This document shows, one piece after another, positions 27,418 through 36,715 of a DNA stretch of 64,000 nt (positions are counted from its first letter, which is position 1; the number at the start of each line of letters is the position of its first letter). The position numbers and the translations under genes are program-made. A model generated the notes under the pieces. That model saw nothing but the letters and a program-made list of their open reading frames with translations. It was not told the DNA's origin and ran no database searches. This stretch comes from Lachnotalea sp041821265 (GTDB taxonomy: Bacteria; Bacillota; Clostridia; Lachnospirales; Lachnospiraceae): positions 49,320 to 113,319 of the forward strand of contig JBGUEQ010000008.1 in NCBI GenBank assembly GCA_041821265.1, written 5' to 3'.

Positions 27418-28464
27418 CTACATAATTTCCTTGAAATAATCAATGAAATTTTTTCCTATTATTTTTATAACACTTTCTTCCGATACTCCTTCTCGTAATA
27501 GCTGTGCTGTTACCAGAATTAATTCGGAATGATTCTTTAAACAATCGTTCCTTTCTGTAGTGAATTCTTGTCTTAACACTGCCTTTTCATAGGATTCACA
27601 TAAATCCAAACCAAATCCAATATGATTATCTCCTACCAAATTAATAATATAGCGAACATGCTCACACATTTTAATAATAGGATGATCCAGCGGATCTGCA
27701 CCTACAATATCTTTGTATGCATTGAGTCCCATTACGCCACCTCTTGCTGCTAATAAACGAATCTGATTATCGGTAAGATTACGATAATTCATATGTACGT
27801 TTCTAGCATTCGAATGTGTAGCAATAAATGGCTTTTTCGACCTTTTCACTACATCCTCAAATCCATCATCATTTAAATGACTGATGTCAAGAAACATATT
27901 TAGTTGTTCAAGCATTTGCAACGTTTTAATTCCGAAGTTTGAAAGCCCGCCTTTTATATCTTCTAACTGATTTGCTCTACAACACCCTTCTGCAAGATAA
28001 TTTCTTCTACTCCAGGTTAGACTCGCACCTCGAACACCCATCGCATAGAGTGCTCTTAGCATATTGCTGTCATTTGTAATAATATCAAGACCTTCTAAAT
28101 ATAAAATAATACCTATTTTTTCCTCTGCTATTACTTTCTCTATATCAAACTTATCTTTGACAAGTATCACTTCATTCTTTAGTGTTTCAATATCTTCTAA
28201 CAACGCACTAATCTGATTTAATGTAAGTTCTAAGCCCCTAGCTGGTAGCTGTATTGTTTCAATAAATACCGTAGAAACAATAAATGAAATTCCTGCTTGC
28301 TTAAAATCCGCCAAATAACGATTTTTAATAATCTCTTTTTCTCCAACTTGATATCTTTCATAAATCTCTGCTGCCAAATCTAAATGTGCATCCAAAACAG
28401 GATTTTCCTGATGCAGCTCATAGGCTCTTTTTTCATATTGATCTTGAATCATTTCCACTTGCAT
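27418..28464 (-). CDS. Membrane dipeptidase-like hydrolase (peptidase M19)
   Basis: 348-aa zinc enzyme of the renal dipeptidase family, here without signal peptide and so likely cytoplasmic. Metal ligands are visible as His27 and Asp29 (DAHLD), Glu124 (YLEGLD), His196 (DISHLN) and His217 (THSNAR). AAAGGA stands seven bases before the ATG. Bacterial relatives split dipeptides, including D-amino-acid ones. It is followed, divergently, by a C26 amidotransferase gene, but the two are not one operon. Confidence 0.88.
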   Translation of the reverse strand: MQVEMIQDQYEKRAYELHQENPVLDAHLDLAAEIYERYQVGEKEIIKNRYLADFKQAGISFIVSTVFIETIQLPARGLELTLNQISALLEDIETLKNEVILVKDKFDIEKVIAEEKIGIILYLEGLDIITNDSNMLRALYAMGVRGASLTWSRRNYLAEGCCRANQLEDIKGGLSNFGIKTLQMLEQLNMFLDISHLNDDGFEDVVKRSKKPFIATHSNARNVHMNYRNLTDNQIRLLAARGGVMGLNAYKDIVGADPLDHPIIKMCEHVRYIINLVGDNHIGFGLDLCESYEKAVLRQEFTTERNDCLKNHSELILVTAQLLREGVSEESVIKIIGKNFIDYFKEIM

Positions 28465-28537
28465 TGTTTCCTTTCTAATGGTAATATACTGATTACAAAT
28501 TTTCCTTGTTCTGTGTAAGCAATATCTTAAAACATTT

Positions 28538-28670
28538 GTAACAGTTTAGCCATATCATAGCATAATATAGCTATATAGTCATATATTTCTTTAATATGAT
28601 GTTACTAATGTAATTACTCCGCGCAAAAACACCTCGCGGTCACAATGGCTAAATAATACAGAATCGTTAC
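28538..28670. repeat. Hybrid MITE: family A ends with family B core
   Basis: The left end GTAACAGTTTAGCCAT is family A; the right end reads ATGGCTAAATAATACAGAATCGTTAC. The core CGCAAAAACACCTCGCGG matches the AAAACACCTCGCG of family B. It is about 133 bp, the length of family B. This copy links the two families. Confidence 0.65.
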
Positions 28671-28702
28671 ACGTTAATTAATTTTACTGGGGGATTTCAT
28701 TT

Positions 28703-29389
28703 ATGAATGATTCAGTTTTAAAAGTTTTAATCGGAGGATACAAACATAAAGTTGACAATTATGTATCTGCACTGAAATATGTGGATATTATTTCAATTGT
28801 TGCATTTGAAGATGCTATTTCTACAAACAATACATTTCTAGAAACAATTGATATTTCAATGTACGATGGACTACTTTTGCCTGGAGGTGGCGATATCGAT
28901 CCAGACTTTTTTCATGAAGAAAATAGAGGTTCCAAACAGATTGACCTCGTTTTAGATATGATGCAATTTAAATTATTAGAATTATTTATAATGGCTGGCA
29001 AACCAGTTTTAGGAATATGTAAAGGTCTTCAAATTATTAATGTGTTCTTTGGCGGAACTATCATTCAAGACCTTCCTACTGCAAACCTTCACGCATGGGA
29101 TAAGGAAGACAAAGTTCATTTTTCAATCGCAGTACCTCATACTTTTATATGTGATTTATATGGAGAAACGTTAAAAATAAATAGTGCCCATCATCAGGGT
29201 GCAGGTCACCTTGGAGACCACCTATTACTGTCCCAACTATCCTGCGACAACGTTGTAGAAGCTATTTATCATGAGTTTCTTCCAATTATTGCAGTACAAT
29301 GGCACCCAGAACGTATGTGTTTTGATAACGAACGTAATGATACAGTAAATGGTGAAGATGTTTTTCAATACTTTAAAAATATGCTCTAA
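28703..29389 (+). CDS. Class I glutamine amidotransferase-like hydrolase (peptidase C26)
   Basis: 228 aa, of the gamma-glutamyl-GABA hydrolase (PuuD-like) group. The nucleophile is Cys106 in GICKGLQ, with His201 and Glu203 in QWHPE; LLLPGGGDIDP (57-67) is the family oxyanion-side loop and SAHHQG the substrate loop. Likely splits a gamma-glutamyl amide in the cytoplasm. No puuABC genes lie nearby, so putrescine use is not supported. It converges with the legF gene with only 17 bases between stops. Confidence 0.87.
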   Translation: MNDSVLKVLIGGYKHKVDNYVSALKYVDIISIVAFEDAISTNNTFLETIDISMYDGLLLPGGGDIDPDFFHEENRGSKQIDLVLDMMQFKLLELFIMAGKPVLGICKGLQIINVFFGGTIIQDLPTANLHAWDKEDKVHFSIAVPHTFICDLYGETLKINSAHHQGAGHLGDHLLLSQLSCDNVVEAIYHEFLPIIAVQWHPERMCFDNERNDTVNGEDVFQYFKNML

Positions 29390-29406
29390 ACAACTTTAAT
29401 ATGTAA

Positions 29407-30108
29407 CTAGGAATCATATTCTTTCATCACATACTCTGCAAGTTTGAATTGAAATTCGTCATCTATATCAATGGAATGATAAGGACTCATGATAAGTGAA
29501 AAGGTTCTTCCTCCATAAAAACTTGCATGTGATAAAAAGAACTCTGTACTCGATAAATACATGGCTCCATTTATTCTATATTCCTGGGATACCTCTTGCC
29601 TTCTTGCCTGTATATTCGCAGGAAACAAAACATTTATTCGTCCATTTTCCTCTATTTTTACATTTAAGTTCATTGGATGCTCTACCTTACAAATGCTGAT
29701 AACTGAGTCAGCATTTGTATCAAATAAAACGTTTAAACTCTCTTTTATATGCTGTTCATTTCTCAAGGGCGATGTTGGCTGTAAAAGCATAAAGTAGTCA
29801 AACAGTTCTCCCTGTTTTTGCATTTCTTTTAGAACATGCAATATAACATCACAAGTAGCCGCCTGATCCGTTGCAAAGCACTTTGGTCTTAAAAATGGCA
29901 CATTTGCACCATAGCTTTGTGCTATGTTTGCATACTCTAACGTATCTGTTGAAACAATAATCTCATCAAAAATATTAGACTTTTTGCAAGCCTCTATGGT
30001 ATATGCCATAAGTGGTTTGCCATTTAAGTTCTTAATGTTTTTATCACGAATTCCTTTGGAGCCACTTCTTGCAGGAATAATTGCTAGAAATGTTTTATGG
30101 TTATACAT
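29407..30108 (-). CDS. legF: CMP-legionaminic acid synthase (acylneuraminate cytidylyltransferase)
   Basis: Activates a nonulosonic acid with CTP to give the CMP-sugar donor. 233 aa with the NeuA-type nucleotide loop IIPARSGSKGIRDKNIK at 10-26 and the LQPTSPLR motif. It is the last gene of the legionaminic set and overlaps legG by one base (TAATG). The product could in principle be CMP-Neu5Ac, but the linked LegB, LegC and PtmE homologues point to legionaminic acid. Confidence 0.85.
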   Translation of the reverse strand: MYNHKTFLAIIPARSGSKGIRDKNIKNLNGKPLMAYTIEACKKSNIFDEIIVSTDTLEYANIAQSYGANVPFLRPKCFATDQAATCDVILHVLKEMQKQGELFDYFMLLQPTSPLRNEQHIKESLNVLFDTNADSVISICKVEHPMNLNVKIEENGRINVLFPANIQARRQEVSQEYRINGAMYLSSTEFFLSHASFYGGRTFSLIMSPYHSIDIDDEFQFKLAEYVMKEYDS

Positions 30109-31271
30109 TACGATTCCCCCTCCAAATCATAAAAATTTTTTTTCAAATTGATTCCATAATCCAGCGTTTGCTTGATTGCCTCTATCATTTGATTACTAGT
30201 ACCTTCTTTTTCATAAGGATTAGCTCGATCTTCCTTTTTCCAATTATAAGTAAGCGTTTTATGGATTGCATCAATAATGTCTTGTACCTGATTTTCACAA
30301 CTGATTACCGAACTAGGCTTTACCCTTCCTCTTTGCCTATCTCCAATATCAACCGCTGAAACGCTCAGAAAAGGAGCCTCTATGATACCACTAGAAGAAT
30401 TGCCAATCACAGCTCGACTATAACTTAATAGACTAAGATATCGAAGCGAACCTAAGGAAGAAAATACAACTGCTCTTTCCTTATTCTTAGCAACATATTC
30501 CTCAATCCTAGCATTTATGATATTTCCTCCAGTATCCGAATTACTTTTGGTAAAAATAATAGTAAGGTTTAAAAAACTGTCAAGAGCCTCAAACAATGGC
30601 TCTATCTGAGTTTCTGTGCTTTCCTTTTCTAACGTAATTGGATGAAAGGTTACGAGAATATACGGATTTGCCAAACTTATTTTCAACGATTTTTCCAAAC
30701 TATGTTTTGATAATAACTTCGTTTCTTTGATATTTTCAATTCCTAGTGCACCTACTTCAAACACTCGATCTGGTTCTTCTCCTAATTGAATTACTCTTTT
30801 TCTATACTCCTTGGTACTTGTAAAATGTAAATAACTCATCTTGGTAATTGCATGCCTCATACAATCATCATAGGCCCCTTGTGTTATTTCTCCTCCATGG
30901 ATATGAGCAATCGGAATTTTACAAATGGTTGCTACACTTGCTGCTACAAATATCTCATATCGATCGCCTAATAGAAGAATCATATCGGGCTTTACTCTTT
31001 CATAAGCCTCAGACAAACCAATCATACCAAGCCCCATTGATTTACAAGTCCCAATTGCCGTATCAGAAGCTACATTCATTTCCACTTTTTCTTTAATGAT
31101 GAATCCATCTTCTTCTATTTCCTTATATGTCATTCCACACCTATCATCTAAATGCATCCCTGTTACAATGATTTGAAGGTTAAGTTCCTCATCTTCTTTT
31201 ATTCTTTTTAAAACTGGCCTTAATAAACCATATTCCGCTCGACTTCCTGTTACTACACCGATTGTTTTCAC
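30108..31271 (-). CDS. legG: Hydrolysing NDP-sugar 2-epimerase, LegG/NeuC type
   Basis: 387-aa GT-B-fold enzyme that removes the nucleotide while inverting C2, giving the free 2,4-diacetamido-mannose-type sugar. It begins with IGVVTGSRAEYGLLRPVL and has HGGEITQGAYDD and the late SSSGIIEAP motif, all typical of the hydrolysing branch. Start ATG overlaps the stop of legI by four bases. Within this operon the substrate should be the GDP- or UDP-linked 4-acetamido sugar made by LegB, LegC and LegH. Confidence 0.88.
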   Translation of the reverse strand: MKTIGVVTGSRAEYGLLRPVLKRIKEDEELNLQIIVTGMHLDDRCGMTYKEIEEDGFIIKEKVEMNVASDTAIGTCKSMGLGMIGLSEAYERVKPDMILLLGDRYEIFVAASVATICKIPIAHIHGGEITQGAYDDCMRHAITKMSYLHFTSTKEYRKRVIQLGEEPDRVFEVGALGIENIKETKLLSKHSLEKSLKISLANPYILVTFHPITLEKESTETQIEPLFEALDSFLNLTIIFTKSNSDTGGNIINARIEEYVAKNKERAVVFSSLGSLRYLSLLSYSRAVIGNSSSGIIEAPFLSVSAVDIGDRQRGRVKPSSVISCENQVQDIIDAIHKTLTYNWKKEDRANPYEKEGTSNQMIEAIKQTLDYGINLKKNFYDLEGES

Positions 31272-32263
31272 TCGTCAATCCTCTCATCTACTTCATAGCT
31301 GTTTTTTGCATTCCTTCCAATTAAATTCTTTATTTTCATAGGAGAAATACCAACTCCAGCACGTTTTGCGGTTAAATTGTTTTCAGTGAAAGCCTCTCCT
31401 TGTTTAATGCTTCTTGCCGCAACAAGGCTTTTTCTTACAAATTCTCTATTTTTCAATTCTGTCGTAGTAGGTTTCTTAACCCCATCGCCTAATGCTTGTT
31501 CTATATTTCTAATAGAATCTACTAGTTGTTTTAATTTTTTTGGCTCCAAACTCATTTTATGATCCGGTCCAGGCAACGCATGATCTAACGTAAAATGCTT
31601 TTCTATCACCACTGCTCCGAGTGCGACCGCCGCTATTGAAGCTTCTATTCCTAGTGTGTGATCGGAATAACCTACTTCCTTATTAAAAATACGCTTTAAG
31701 GTACCCATCGCCTTCAGATTCACATCTTTCATAACCGTCGGATAGGAACTCGTACAATGTAACAGTATTATTTTTTTATTGTTTACTTGAATTACGGATA
31801 AAGCCTCAGCGATTTCATCCATCGTTGCCATTCCTGTTGATAAAATAATCTGTTTATTTAACGTAGCTATTTTTTTCAAATACAAATAATTTGTTATTTC
31901 TCCCGATGGTATTTTAATGGTGTCAACCTCAAGCTTATCCAAAAAATCAATACTTTCCATATCAAAGGGTGAGGACATAAATTGAATATTTCTCATTTTA
32001 CAATACTGAGAAAGCTGCAAAAATGCAAACTGATCTAATTCAAGTTCTTTTAACATCTCATACTGTGATGAATTATTTTTTGTATGTAGTACTTGATAAT
32101 CAGCTTTCTTTGCTGTGCGAACTGCCAAATTCTCTGTCTTATAAGTTTGAAATTTTATTGCGTCTGCTCCTGCATCTTTGGCAGCATCCACTAATTGTTT
32201 TGCTATATTAAAATCTCCATTGTGGTTAATTCCTGCCTCAGCAATCATAAGTACTTTGCTCAT
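31268..32263 (-). CDS. legI: Legionaminic acid synthase (NeuB family)
   Basis: Condenses the 6-carbon epimerised sugar with phosphoenolpyruvate to give the nine-carbon acid. I start at ATG 32263 (331 aa), which has AAGGAGG nine bases upstream; an earlier frame start at 32293 lacks one. The NeuB barrel opens with MIAEAGINHNGD and continues with KFQTYK; the C-terminal 60 residues are an antifreeze-like SAF domain (AARSIKQGEAFTENNL). Overlaps legH by 26 bases. Confidence 0.9.
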   Translation of the reverse strand: MSKVLMIAEAGINHNGDFNIAKQLVDAAKDAGADAIKFQTYKTENLAVRTAKKADYQVLHTKNNSSQYEMLKELELDQFAFLQLSQYCKMRNIQFMSSPFDMESIDFLDKLEVDTIKIPSGEITNYLYLKKIATLNKQIILSTGMATMDEIAEALSVIQVNNKKIILLHCTSSYPTVMKDVNLKAMGTLKRIFNKEVGYSDHTLGIEASIAAVALGAVVIEKHFTLDHALPGPDHKMSLEPKKLKQLVDSIRNIEQALGDGVKKPTTTELKNREFVRKSLVAARSIKQGEAFTENNLTAKRAGVGISPMKIKNLIGRNAKNSYEVDERIDE

Positions 32264-32903
32264 AAACTGTAACCTCCTTAACTGGACTTCCAAAGACTAA
32301 CCGATTTGATGGTATGTCTTTTAATACTAGACTTCCCGCTCCTACCATAGTGCCTTGGCCAATCGCCACATTTTGAATAATAGTTGAATGTGCACCAATA
32401 TGAGTATTTTTTTCAACTCTTACATTTCCACACAAAACACTTCCTGGAGCAATATGCACAAAGCTTTCTATCACTCCTCCGTGTTCAATAATTGCTCCTG
32501 TGTTAATAATACATGCATTTCCAATTCGTACCTTTGTATTGATGATAGAACCTTTACCAATGAAATTTCCTTCCCCCATCACAACATCCTTCGATACCTT
32601 CGCGCTATTATCAATAATATTAGGAAATTGATAACCTATTTTTTTGCAGGCTTTATATTTTCTTAACCTTGGCTCTATTTTTCCTATGCTTCCTATCGCA
32701 ATTGCAGCGTTTCTGATTCCCAAATAATAGTAATATTCCAAATCTTTATCTTCTCCTATGATTTTCACGCCAGAAACATAGGTATTTTGCTTTTCTTTCG
32801 TATCTATAATACCAACAATTTTATATACTCCCATGCTGTTTATTGTGTCTATCATACTTTCTGCATGAGAACCTCCACCAATTATAATAAGTTTTTTTTT
32901 CAT
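32238..32903 (-). CDS. legH: PglD/NeuD-type sugar acetyltransferase, probable LegH
   Basis: 221 aa. An N-terminal Rossmann-like lobe (LIIIGGGSHAESMID) binds the sugar nucleotide, and from about residue 95 hexapeptide repeats form a left-handed beta helix (GNFIGKGSIINTKVRIGNACIINT type). The catalytic His is in the IIEHG segment. In this pathway it should N-acetylate the 4-amino sugar after LegC. NeuD-like O-acetylation of the finished acid is the alternative. Confidence 0.8.
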   Translation of the reverse strand: MKKKLIIIGGGSHAESMIDTINSMGVYKIVGIIDTKEKQNTYVSGVKIIGEDKDLEYYYYLGIRNAAIAIGSIGKIEPRLRKYKACKKIGYQFPNIIDNSAKVSKDVVMGEGNFIGKGSIINTKVRIGNACIINTGAIIEHGGVIESFVHIAPGSVLCGNVRVEKNTHIGAHSTIIQNVAIGQGTMVGAGSLVLKDIPSNRLVFGSPVKEVTVYEQSTYDC

Positions 32904-33946
32904 AGTTTTAATCTTTCTGCCATGTTTTTCATCTCCTCAAATTCTCCCATGTCCAACCACGTGCTATCCATAACCGGGTAGGCGCCGACTTGTTCTCCAT
33001 GTATTAGGCATTCTTTAATGAGATCTGTCATATCAAAATATTGATCTGACGGAATATATTTTAAAATTTCTTCTTCTAGCACATATAAGCCTGTATTTAC
33101 TAGCATCTCATATTTCGGTTTTTCACTTAACGTCTCTATACAACCATTTTCACCTAACGTTACAACACCATATGGAATCTCGTAAGTTTTAATCGCAGTC
33201 ACAATGGTTAACTTATGTTTACGTGTTTTATGATAAAGCAGAAGATCTGCATAATTAATATCAACTAAAATATCACAATTACTAACAAAAAAACTGTCTT
33301 TGATATAGTCTTTTGCAAGTACAAGTGCTCCCGCTGTTCCCATTGGTTTTTCTTCTTCCAAAAAGTTTAAATGATAGGGCAGTTCTCCATTAAAATATGC
33401 CTTAATCATTTCTTTTTTGTAGTTTATTGTAAGGTAAAATTCTTTGAATTTGTATTCAATAAATTGATTCATAATTCTTTCAACAATAGAAATGTCACCA
33501 ATTGGAATAAGTGGTTTTGGTACTATTTTAGTATACGGGTACAATCTGGTTCCCTTTCCACCTGCCATAATTACAACTGGTGTTTCAGAGATAATATCAT
33601 TGTGTGATAGCGAATTGTCAGCTTCGTTCCAAAACAAAATATCTACAACCTCATTCTTATCACTGACTAGGGGAATTGCCTCGATACTATATTTTTTCAT
33701 TAGTTCTCCGCCCTTAAGTTTGTCTTCAATTCTTAGAGAAATCGGAGACGTGTTCATGATAGCGCAAACAGGCGATGAAAAATCCCCATTTTTTAATATC
33801 CAACGCCGAATATCACCATCTGTAACAATACCAATTAATTTTTCTTGATCTACAACAAGAAGAATTTTTTTGGCAGTTTGATCTAATTGTTCTATCGCTT
33901 CTCTAATAGGTATATCCTGCGTAATAAAAAATTTATTAACTACCAT
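32900..33946 (-). CDS. ptmE: CBS-domain sugar-1-phosphate nucleotidyltransferase, PtmE type
   Basis: 348 aa. Two CBS motifs (about 1-115) are joined to a nucleotidyltransferase (about 122-348) with AGGKGTRLYPYTK and PKPLIPIG. This fusion is the hallmark of PtmE, which in Campylobacter makes GDP-glucosamine and so feeds a GDP-based legionaminic route. Its presence is the best hint that this operon uses GDP sugars rather than UDP sugars. Overlaps legH by four bases. Confidence 0.82.
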   Translation of the reverse strand: MVVNKFFITQDIPIREAIEQLDQTAKKILLVVDQEKLIGIVTDGDIRRWILKNGDFSSPVCAIMNTSPISLRIEDKLKGGELMKKYSIEAIPLVSDKNEVVDILFWNEADNSLSHNDIISETPVVIMAGGKGTRLYPYTKIVPKPLIPIGDISIVERIMNQFIEYKFKEFYLTINYKKEMIKAYFNGELPYHLNFLEEEKPMGTAGALVLAKDYIKDSFFVSNCDILVDINYADLLLYHKTRKHKLTIVTAIKTYEIPYGVVTLGENGCIETLSEKPKYEMLVNTGLYVLEEEILKYIPSDQYFDMTDLIKECLIHGEQVGAYPVMDSTWLDMGEFEEMKNMAERLKL

Positions 33947-33957
33947 ACCTATCCCCT

Positions 33958-35112
33958 CTAACTGCTACAATTTTTAATAACATTTATAATATAATCAATG
34001 TCTTTTGTCAAAAGATTAGAACTACAAGGTAAATTTATAACACGCTCCAAATAATAATTTGCTTTTTCAATATAATAAGTTTGATTGTTTGTATACATAC
34101 GTTGGCTATGAATAAGTTGCCATATCGGTCTTGTCTCAATTTGATTATCCTTTAATTGGATCATCACTGTATCCCGATTTACTGTTTCATTTTGTATACA
34201 TAGAGAATAAAACCAATGATTGTTTCTGGCATTTGGGTTAAAGTTAAGAAGATAAAAATCTTTCATTTCTTTTATGAACTTAAAATAATATTCATAATTG
34301 CTTGTTTTATTCTGAATAAACACTTCTAGTTTTTCCAACTGTGCGACTCCAAGTGCTGCTTGTAAATTAGTCATTCTATAGTTATATCCAACCTCATTAT
34401 GTATATAATAGAGCAAATTATCTTTTGCTTGTGCTGCCAAATATCTGGCTTTTTCTAGGCTACTTATGTCCCTTGCTGTAAGCATTCCTCCTCCACCAGT
34501 TGTAATAATCTTATTGCCATTAAATGAATAGGCACCAAAATCACCTATCGTACCTGCAAATTTTCCTTTGTATCTTCCTTTCGTACAATAGGTTCCTAAT
34601 GCTTCAGTTGCATCTTCTATTAGTTTGATCTCATATTGATCGGCCAAATCTCTAAGTCTTTCTAAATTTGCCATATTCCCAAATACATGGACTACGATTA
34701 CTGCTTTAATGATTCGTTTTGTTATCTTATTTTGTAAGCCTTTTAAAGTTAAAATACATTCCTGTTGTAAAAACTGTTCTAGTTTATCACAATCCATATT
34801 AAGGGAATCATCACAGTCCATAAATATAGGTTCGGCACCTACATATTTTACTGGATTTACCGCTGCGATAAAGGTAAGTGTAGGAACAATTACTTCATCT
34901 TTTGAAGACACTCCCGCTAGTATTAATGCTAAATGAATACCAGCTGTTCCACTTTGAAGGGCTAGCGTCCCTTTCACATTTAAATATTGCATCATTTCTA
35001 GTTCAAATCTTGTTACGAAACTTCCTGCTGTTGATACCCACTCAGTTCGAAGTGCCTCCGTTACATAGCTTAATTCATTTCCCTTTAGATTAGGTACCGA
35101 TAAGGGTATCAT
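33958..35112 (-). CDS. legC: PLP-dependent sugar aminotransferase LegC
   Basis: 384 aa, DegT/DnrJ/EryC1 family. The ATG at 35112 follows GGAGG by six bases and is preferred over an in-frame ATG at 35124. Lys201 in SFNGNKIITTGGGG is the PLP lysine; LIEDATEALG holds the cofactor-stacking Asp. It should add the 4-amino group to the 4-keto-6-deoxy sugar made by LegB. Length and motifs are complete. Confidence 0.87.
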   Translation of the reverse strand: MIPLSVPNLKGNELSYVTEALRTEWVSTAGSFVTRFELEMMQYLNVKGTLALQSGTAGIHLALILAGVSSKDEVIVPTLTFIAAVNPVKYVGAEPIFMDCDDSLNMDCDKLEQFLQQECILTLKGLQNKITKRIIKAVIVVHVFGNMANLERLRDLADQYEIKLIEDATEALGTYCTKGRYKGKFAGTIGDFGAYSFNGNKIITTGGGGMLTARDISSLEKARYLAAQAKDNLLYYIHNEVGYNYRMTNLQAALGVAQLEKLEVFIQNKTSNYEYYFKFIKEMKDFYLLNFNPNARNNHWFYSLCIQNETVNRDTVMIQLKDNQIETRPIWQLIHSQRMYTNNQTYYIEKANYYLERVINLPCSSNLLTKDIDYIINVIKNCSS

Positions 35113-35126
35113 GAAAACCTCCATTT

Positions 35127-36107
35127 CTAGACATTGTAGATATCTGATTTATACTTATCTAAATTTTTACTCATCCAGTCAATTGTTTCTTTCAAACCCT
35201 CACTAAGGCTATATTTGGGAATCCAATTAGTAAGTTCTTTTATTTTTTGATTGGAACCGAGCAATCTCACAACCTCACTTTTTTCTGGTCTTAACCTTTG
35301 CGTTTCACATTCTATTGTTGCGCTTGGGTTAATTTGTTTGATTAGTTCCTCTGCTAACTCACCAATTGATATTTCCTTTTGCATGGCAATATTAATTTCT
35401 TCTCCTATCGTTTTTTCGGATCTCTCTATTTCAATAAAGCCGTTCACCGTATCTTTCACATAATTAAAGTCTCTAGTCGGGGTTAAACTTCCAAGTTGAA
35501 TCGTTTCTACACCTGCTAATAATTGGGTTATGATAGTCGTAATGACAGCCCTTGCAGATTGTCTTGGCCCATAGGTATTAAATGGACGAACAATCGTCAC
35601 TGGAAGTGAAAAGCTTTTGTAAAAAGATTCTGCAAGTCGATCGGCTCCTATCTTTGTTGCTGAATATGGTGATTGCCCTTGAAAGGGATGCAATTCATCC
35701 ATTGGGACATATTTTGCGCTGCCATAAACTTCTGATGTAGATGTAGTCAAAACCCTTCCTACCTCCATATCTCTGGCCCCCTGCAATACATTAAGTGTCC
35801 CTTTTATATTCGTATCTACATAGCTATCTGGCGACTGATAGCTAAACGGAATTGCAATCAACGCTGCCAGATGGAACACAGATTCTATGTGTTCCATCGC
35901 TTTTTTAACACCATATGGATCTCTTATATCCCCGCTCTGTATTTCAATTTGATTCGTAATATGCTTAGGTAAGGTATCTAACCACCCCCACGAATTGAAG
36001 GAATTGTAGTAGGTGAACGCTCTTACCTCATACCCTGTTTCTAATAGCATTTGCGTTAAATGACTTCCTATAAACCCGTCTGCGCCAGTAACTAAAACTT
36101 TTTTCAT
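35127..36107 (-). CDS. legB: NAD-dependent sugar 4,6-dehydratase LegB
   Basis: 326-aa short-chain dehydrogenase fold. The start at 36107 has AAAGGAGGGAG just upstream. NAD loop TGADGFIGSH (7-16), TSTSEVYG (122-129) and the catalytic Tyr148-xxx-Lys152 are present. First committed step of the pathway: it forms the 4-keto-6-deoxy sugar nucleotide. It follows the 87-aa beta protein by 10 bases, so the sugar genes and the small proteins belong to one transcription unit. Confidence 0.88.
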   Translation of the reverse strand: MKKVLVTGADGFIGSHLTQMLLETGYEVRAFTYYNSFNSWGWLDTLPKHITNQIEIQSGDIRDPYGVKKAMEHIESVFHLAALIAIPFSYQSPDSYVDTNIKGTLNVLQGARDMEVGRVLTTSTSEVYGSAKYVPMDELHPFQGQSPYSATKIGADRLAESFYKSFSLPVTIVRPFNTYGPRQSARAVITTIITQLLAGVETIQLGSLTPTRDFNYVKDTVNGFIEIERSEKTIGEEINIAMQKEISIGELAEELIKQINPSATIECETQRLRPEKSEVVRLLGSNQKIKELTNWIPKYSLSEGLKETIDWMSKNLDKYKSDIYNV

Positions 36108-36117
36108 ACTCCCTCCT

Positions 36118-36381
36118 TTAACTGTGATGGTTGTCAAAGACCTTGATTCTATAATAGGAACTTTTGTCTTCTATAAAAAAACTGAACTCCCCATAACAAT
36201 TAGTTAAAGTATGGGTCAGATACTTCGTTTGTTCTTGATTTTCCCCTGTATTATTTTCATTTTCGCAATAAATTTTTTCTAAAATAATAATTGCGTTCTC
36301 TACTGGATAATTTTCTTCGTCGTGAACATATCCTTTAATTAATACTTTTTCTATATAATATTCATTATATTCTTGTTCCAT
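36118..36381 (-). CDS. Small carboxypeptidase-regulatory-like beta protein D
   Basis: 87 aa from the ATG at 36381 (AAGG at nine bases). The core IKGYVHDEENYPVENAIIILEK, then TNCYGEFSFFIE and YYRIKVFD, follows the CarboxypepD_reg/Cna-B-like pattern: G-x-V, a linker, AxVxL, then a glycine-marked turn and F-strand. No signal peptide and no membrane helix. It is one of a set of paralogous small proteins in this operon; the internal Glu/Asn/Gln-rich insert is its peculiarity. Function unknown, probably structural. Confidence 0.7.
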   Translation of the reverse strand: MEQEYNEYYIEKVLIKGYVHDEENYPVENAIIILEKIYCENENNTGENQEQTKYLTHTLTNCYGEFSFFIEDKSSYYRIKVFDNHHS

Positions 36382-36396
36382 AACTAACATCCTTAT

Positions 36397-36696
36397 TTAA
36401 CAAATTATCATAGGCTCATAAATATCGAGTTGATAATTGATATACTTATTTTTTATTACAACTACGGCAAATTTACCCTCTTGATTTGTTACAACATACC
36501 CTTTTTTTACTCTTTGATTTTTGTGATAAATTTCTGTAATCTCTATGACTGCTCCTTGAATCGGCTTACATTGTTCACTTAAAACTGTTCCAGTTAATAA
36601 AACTTCACTCACTCGTCTAATCATCACATTTGTTTGTAATATGGTTTTATTTTTCAAATCATTTGGAGTAACAATTACATCTGCGTAGTAGCTCAT
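36397..36696 (-). CDS. Small carboxypeptidase-regulatory-like beta protein C
   Basis: 99 aa, ribosome site AAAGGGGGAG. Residues 33-93 form the same fold as its neighbours (LTGTVLSEQCKPIQGAVIEI, GYVVTNQEGKFAVVV, INYQLDIYEP). The first 30 residues are a separate beta-like arm (SYYADVIVTPNDLKNKT). No export signal. It is 15 bases from gene D. Such secreted-without-signal beta proteins are common among spore-layer proteins, but this is not proof. Confidence 0.7.
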   Translation of the reverse strand: MSYYADVIVTPNDLKNKTILQTNVMIRRVSEVLLTGTVLSEQCKPIQGAVIEITEIYHKNQRVKKGYVVTNQEGKFAVVVIKNKYINYQLDIYEPMIIC

Positions 36697-36715
36697 GATA
36701 ACTCCCCCTTTACCT

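Noticed and set aside
29407..36107. Sialic acid (Neu5Ac) pathway
   Set aside because: The presence of a 4,6-dehydratase, an aminotransferase and a PtmE-type CBS nucleotidyltransferase is not needed for Neu5Ac and points to legionaminic acid.
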